NCBI RefSeq assembly: GCF_000425465.1 | Contig: NZ_AUDM01000008.1 | Coordinates: forward strand, 1 to 64,000 | Source of the DNA: Flavobacterium filum DSM 17961 | Lineage (GTDB): Bacteria; Bacteroidota; Bacteroidia; Flavobacteriales; Flavobacteriaceae | DNA length: 64,000 nt | Reading direction: 5' to 3' | Shown here: positions 62,201 through 64,000 of the stretch, piece by piece | Layout of the letters: every line of letters begins with the position of its first letter | Position numbering within the stretch: position 1 is the first letter of the stretch | The notes under the pieces: generated by a model | Told to the model about the DNA's origin: nothing | The model's database searches: none | What the model saw: only the letters and a program-made list of their open reading frames with translations | Translations under genes and position numbers: made by a program

Positions 62201-63732
62201 TCTCTAACCAATTGATCTACGGTGTGTGAAGTTGTAGATGTGTTAACTACAATTGGAGTTGTTACACACATAGTAAACGTACCATTTCCAGAACCATTAT
62301 TGTAACTATAAACCCTTACAAAATAGGTTTGACCAATAGTTAAACCACCTAATGAAGCTACCTCAGGACTTGAACCAACTGTTGCATCGATACAAGCAAG
62401 ACTGCTTAAGGTTCCACATGTTCCACTAAAAACTTGTAAAACAGCATCATTAAGAGTTCCAGGTGTAACAGTTACCAAATGACTTTGAGCAGTAGCGACA
62501 AAACTGTACCAAACATCATCATCAGCTGAACCAGTACAACCTGCAATAGATGGTCCTGCATAAACAGTTGTTCCTGATGTTGTAAGTGTACAATTTGTAT
62601 CAGTATTTACATCAAGTGGAGTTGCAATAGAACAATGGTCATTCACTGAGTTTGGTAAGGTTGTAGCACATATCGTAAATGTACCCATACCTGAATTATT
62701 TGCAAAACTATATACACGAACAAAATATGTTTGGCCAACAACTAAACCAGAAAGTGTTGCTGTTTCTGTACTTGATCCGGCAGTTGCGTCTCTACATATT
62801 ACACTTGAAAGTGAGCCACAACTACCACTAAAAACCTGTAATACAATATCATTAATTGTTCCAGCCGAAACAGTTATTTCATGATTAGAAGAAGTGGCTA
62901 TAAAACTATACCATACATCATCATCAGCCGTTCCGGTACAACCACTTTGAGACTGGGTAGCTCCGATTGTAGTTCCAGATGTAGTGACACTGCAAGTAGT
63001 TGAAGGATTTACAGTTAATGCGGTAGCATTTGAACAATCATTGTTTGAAGGGCCAATTTGAGAAGTTAAAGAGATGTTATCAATTGCACCCGGAGGTTGA
63101 TTACCAGTTGAATCATTATTTATCCACTCAAAAATAAGTCTAAAATTTTGCCCGGCATAATTTGATGGAATGATAAAAGAAGCAGATGTCCAACTACTTT
63201 GGTTTTCCAATTGAGCCAATAAAAATCTTCCCGTAGGTGTTGAACCAGTGGCAGTTACAGCTGTTCCATAAGTTGGCGTGTAAGATGTAGGAGTTAACCA
63301 TATTCTTATTCGGTCATTACCATTTTGACCTCTACCTATCCAGTTAAAAGATAATCTAATGTCAGTTTCACCGCTTACTATACTTGTAACATCTCTGTAA
63401 AAATGAGTTCTTCTGTTAGCATTTAATGTATAACTGTGTGGAGGAGGTGTACTTCCTGTATTATTTGTAATGTATGCACATCTAGTTCCTGAAAATCCAG
63501 CTGTTGCACCAGTTGAGCATACCCATTGATTTTGTGTTGCTGTTCCTGTGGTAGAAGACCAGCCATTTGCTGCAAATGTTGCCCCGGATTCAAATCCTCC
63601 ATTTGTTAAAGGGTTGATGTGAACAGTTTGTGAAGTTCCCACTACAAACATTAATAGCATTATCACTAATGACACAAATTTGTGTTTACTGTTTTTGTTT
63701 TCGTTTTTTGGTAAAGTAATCATTTTTTTCAT
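59233..63732 (-). CDS. Giant secreted protein with choice-of-anchor L domain, T9SS-type tail
   Basis: 1499 aa. Signal peptide ends about 36 (VVGTSQTVH). Jelly-roll-like N-terminal domain, two NDNC/SATA anchor repeats (about 230-500: CSVTTSGTTIGATQSQSGC), choice-of-anchor L domain about 500-750 (DGIVLTSGNANF, FLFASNEYGFYQCDFSDTFI), then the same WNGSVNTDWNTPNNWTPIG C-terminal half as the neighbour and a T9SS tail (about 1420-1499: LLVYDIYGRLLKKY). Likely surface adhesin. Promoter -7 TACATTTG at 63784-63777. Confidence 0.9.
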   Translation of the reverse strand: MKKMITLPKNENKNSKHKFVSLVIMLLMFVVGTSQTVHINPLTNGGFESGATFAANGWSSTTGTATQNQWVCSTGATAGFSGTRCAYITNNTGSTPPPHSYTLNANRRTHFYRDVTSIVSGETDIRLSFNWIGRGQNGNDRIRIWLTPTSYTPTYGTAVTATGSTPTGRFLLAQLENQSSWTSASFIIPSNYAGQNFRLIFEWINNDSTGNQPPGAIDNISLTSQIGPSNNDCSNATALTVNPSTTCSVTTSGTTIGATQSQSGCTGTADDDVWYSFIATSSNHEITVSAGTINDIVLQVFSGSCGSLSSVICRDATAGSSTETATLSGLVVGQTYFVRVYSFANNSGMGTFTICATTLPNSVNDHCSIATPLDVNTDTNCTLTTSGTTVYAGPSIAGCTGSADDDVWYSFVATAQSHLVTVTPGTLNDAVLQVFSGTCGTLSSLACIDATVGSSPEVASLGGLTIGQTYFVRVYSYNNGSGNGTFTMCVTTPIVVNTSTTSHTVDQLVREVLFENSCVSITNINSSTGTNYGDANGIGYFDRNGATFPFDNGIVLTSGNANFAAGPINNATNSVGGNGWLGDTDVQAVMSAVSGSPQTALNASYIQFDFVPFQSTISFDFLFASNEYGFYQCDFSDTFIFLLTNLNTGVTTNIAVVPSTSTPISVVSIRDQLYNGGCSSVNQSYFGNYFLSNPTSAPINFYGATVPLTAIGSVVPGQAYRIKLAIADRLDTLLDSAVFIKGSSFSIGDIALGDNLFIDNNTALCYGESVLLDPELDATIFDFIWYQDEVEISGATGPTYNVTEWGDYKVRASIKGNPGCFVEDEVTIEIFPEITPLQPRNIIKCNFGEPFDLTENSPRLHALYPSPIYGISYFTNLTNAHNNVSPIPDPENFSETSNPQMIYARVYNIERGCYGIRSFHVRRPKTWNGSVNTDWNTPNNWTPIGVPTDEDCIIVHATANNPIISGTNYVGYGFNIDVRDNATLTIQEGNHLKIIDQVVVKPTGTMDFQNNASLVQVNEATNTGNIRYNRSTSIRRSDYVYWSSPVQNFHLNNLSPGTPTSARFMWNPTIANSNGGFGNWANANETMVASKGYIVRGPSSFNNTTAQTFTATFTGVPNNGTITIPVSRGNNTGADYAGTNGVMITNMDDNFNLIGNPYPSAIRFTDFMAANPDLEGSIRVWTHGSLPSNANGNPFYGSFQYNYSSNDYIIHNGTGTISGPATYDGYIPAGQSFFVAMLDGPATTVDVTFNNSMRVESNNTQFYKNSATSTPKLENDKNRIWLDLVAANGSVSRTLVGYIFGATNGKDRMFDAYTKVDNALVLYSLIENEKASIQGRKWPFDVNDVIPLGYKVSTTGNYTIAIASVDGFFKNNGQIIYLKDNFTNQIHNLNEAPYTFSSNIGTFDNRFEIVFNSQDSTFASINEDSQKVNVKTNDKVEVESKNDEIKTLLVYDIYGRLLKKYENVNSKSVDLKGIEKINRTLLLKIELKDGTITSKKVIF

Positions 63733-63776
63733 GACTAAATTTTTTAATTAGGTTTTCTTACTAATTTTTGACGATT

Positions 63777-63784
63777 CAAATGTA
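63777..63784 (-). promoter_or_regulatory. -7 box of the 59233-63732 gene
   Basis: TACATTTG on the minus strand, 45 bp before the ATG. Upstream, AAATCGATAAA and AAATCGATGAA (63789-63820) are direct repeats 22 bp apart that may bind a regulator. Confidence 0.5.
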
Positions 63785-63973
63785 TGTTAAAATCGATAAA
63801 GTGAGTAAAAAAATCGATGAAATGCATAAAAATATAAAAAATGTAAGAAAAAAATAACATTATTGTTTTGTTTTTTTGTTGTAAAAGATGAAATTTGTTA
63901 AAAAATTATCTCTTATTTTTTAGGCTTAACTTTCATTTTTTAATTATATTTGTTCTTGTTCAAATAATTAATT

Positions 63974-64000
63974 ATGAGAAAATTAGCCTTTTTTATCGTT
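63974..64000 (+). CDS. Start of an exported protein gene (cut by the right edge)
   Basis: ATG AGA AAA TTA GCC TTT TTT ATC GTT = MRKLAFFIV, a typical signal-peptide start, preceded by a TATATTTG -7 box (63945-63952). Only nine codons are visible. Confidence 0.5.

Overview
The window is AT-rich chromosomal DNA from a member of the Bacteroidota, most likely a Flavobacteriaceae close to Flavobacterium. The evidence is the TAnnTTTG type of -7 promoter box, A-rich rather than Shine-Dalgarno leaders, many lipoproteins with MKK...C signals, Ig/anchor-domain giant secreted proteins with gliding/T9SS-like C-termini, TPR-fused histidine kinases, and the gene order era-der and M23-MerR-LemA-TPM beside alaS. 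No rRNA, tRNA, CRISPR array, transposase or integrase was seen.

Layout. 1-5.5 kb: end of a giant secreted Ig-like protein, a lipoprotein, the GTPases Era and Der, and a YoeB-type toxin-antitoxin pair. 5.7-17 kb: an outer-membrane beta-barrel protein, the convergent TPM-TPM-LemA and MerR-M23 genes, alaS, an AbiEii-type nucleotidyltransferase pair and a GSCFA protein. 17-29.3 kb: a signalling locus with two paralogous TPR-histidine kinase/LuxR-type response regulator pairs, small single-pass membrane proteins, lipoproteins and secreted proteins. 29.4-47.8 kb: rhodanese, a TetR regulator, then a long one-direction phenylacetate catabolic operon (paaE-A-B-C-D-G-H-I-J-Z-F-like-Y), running into a branched-chain/aromatic 2-oxo acid module (E2, aminotransferase, fused E1). 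47.8-51 kb: a small defence/toxin-antitoxin island (XRE-ImmA protease, PIN protein, SIR2-like protein). 51-54.4 kb: a DUF4136 lipoprotein, urocanate hydratase and two small genes. 54.4-64 kb: two paralogous giant secreted proteins and the first codons of another exported protein.

The most striking observation is in the 17-27 kb signalling locus. Five promoters carry a 16-bp inverted repeat TACG-N8-CGTA at one fixed place: it abuts the -33 TTG, and 20 bp later comes a TAnnTTTG-like -7 box. All five have identical geometry. The spacer sequence splits them into two classes (GCAAATGC-like before the first lipoprotein, the first kinase and the first regulator; ATTTCTT before the second kinase operon and its output operon). 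This predicts two autoregulated, insulated paralogous two-component circuits and lets several start codons be corrected.

A second theme is short palindromic repeats. Almost every spacer of the paa/2-oxo acid operon carries a hairpin or heptamer tandem repeat, and at least three such palindromes lie in frame inside protein genes: alaS, the E2 gene (plus a 14-bp tandem repeat), and the linker of the fused E1 gene. This resembles the protein-coding palindromic elements known from Rickettsia. A third is metabolic: the paa cluster has no phenylacetate-CoA ligase, but it is joined to an aminotransferase and 2-oxo acid dehydrogenase E1/E2 that could make phenylacetyl-CoA directly from phenylalanine.
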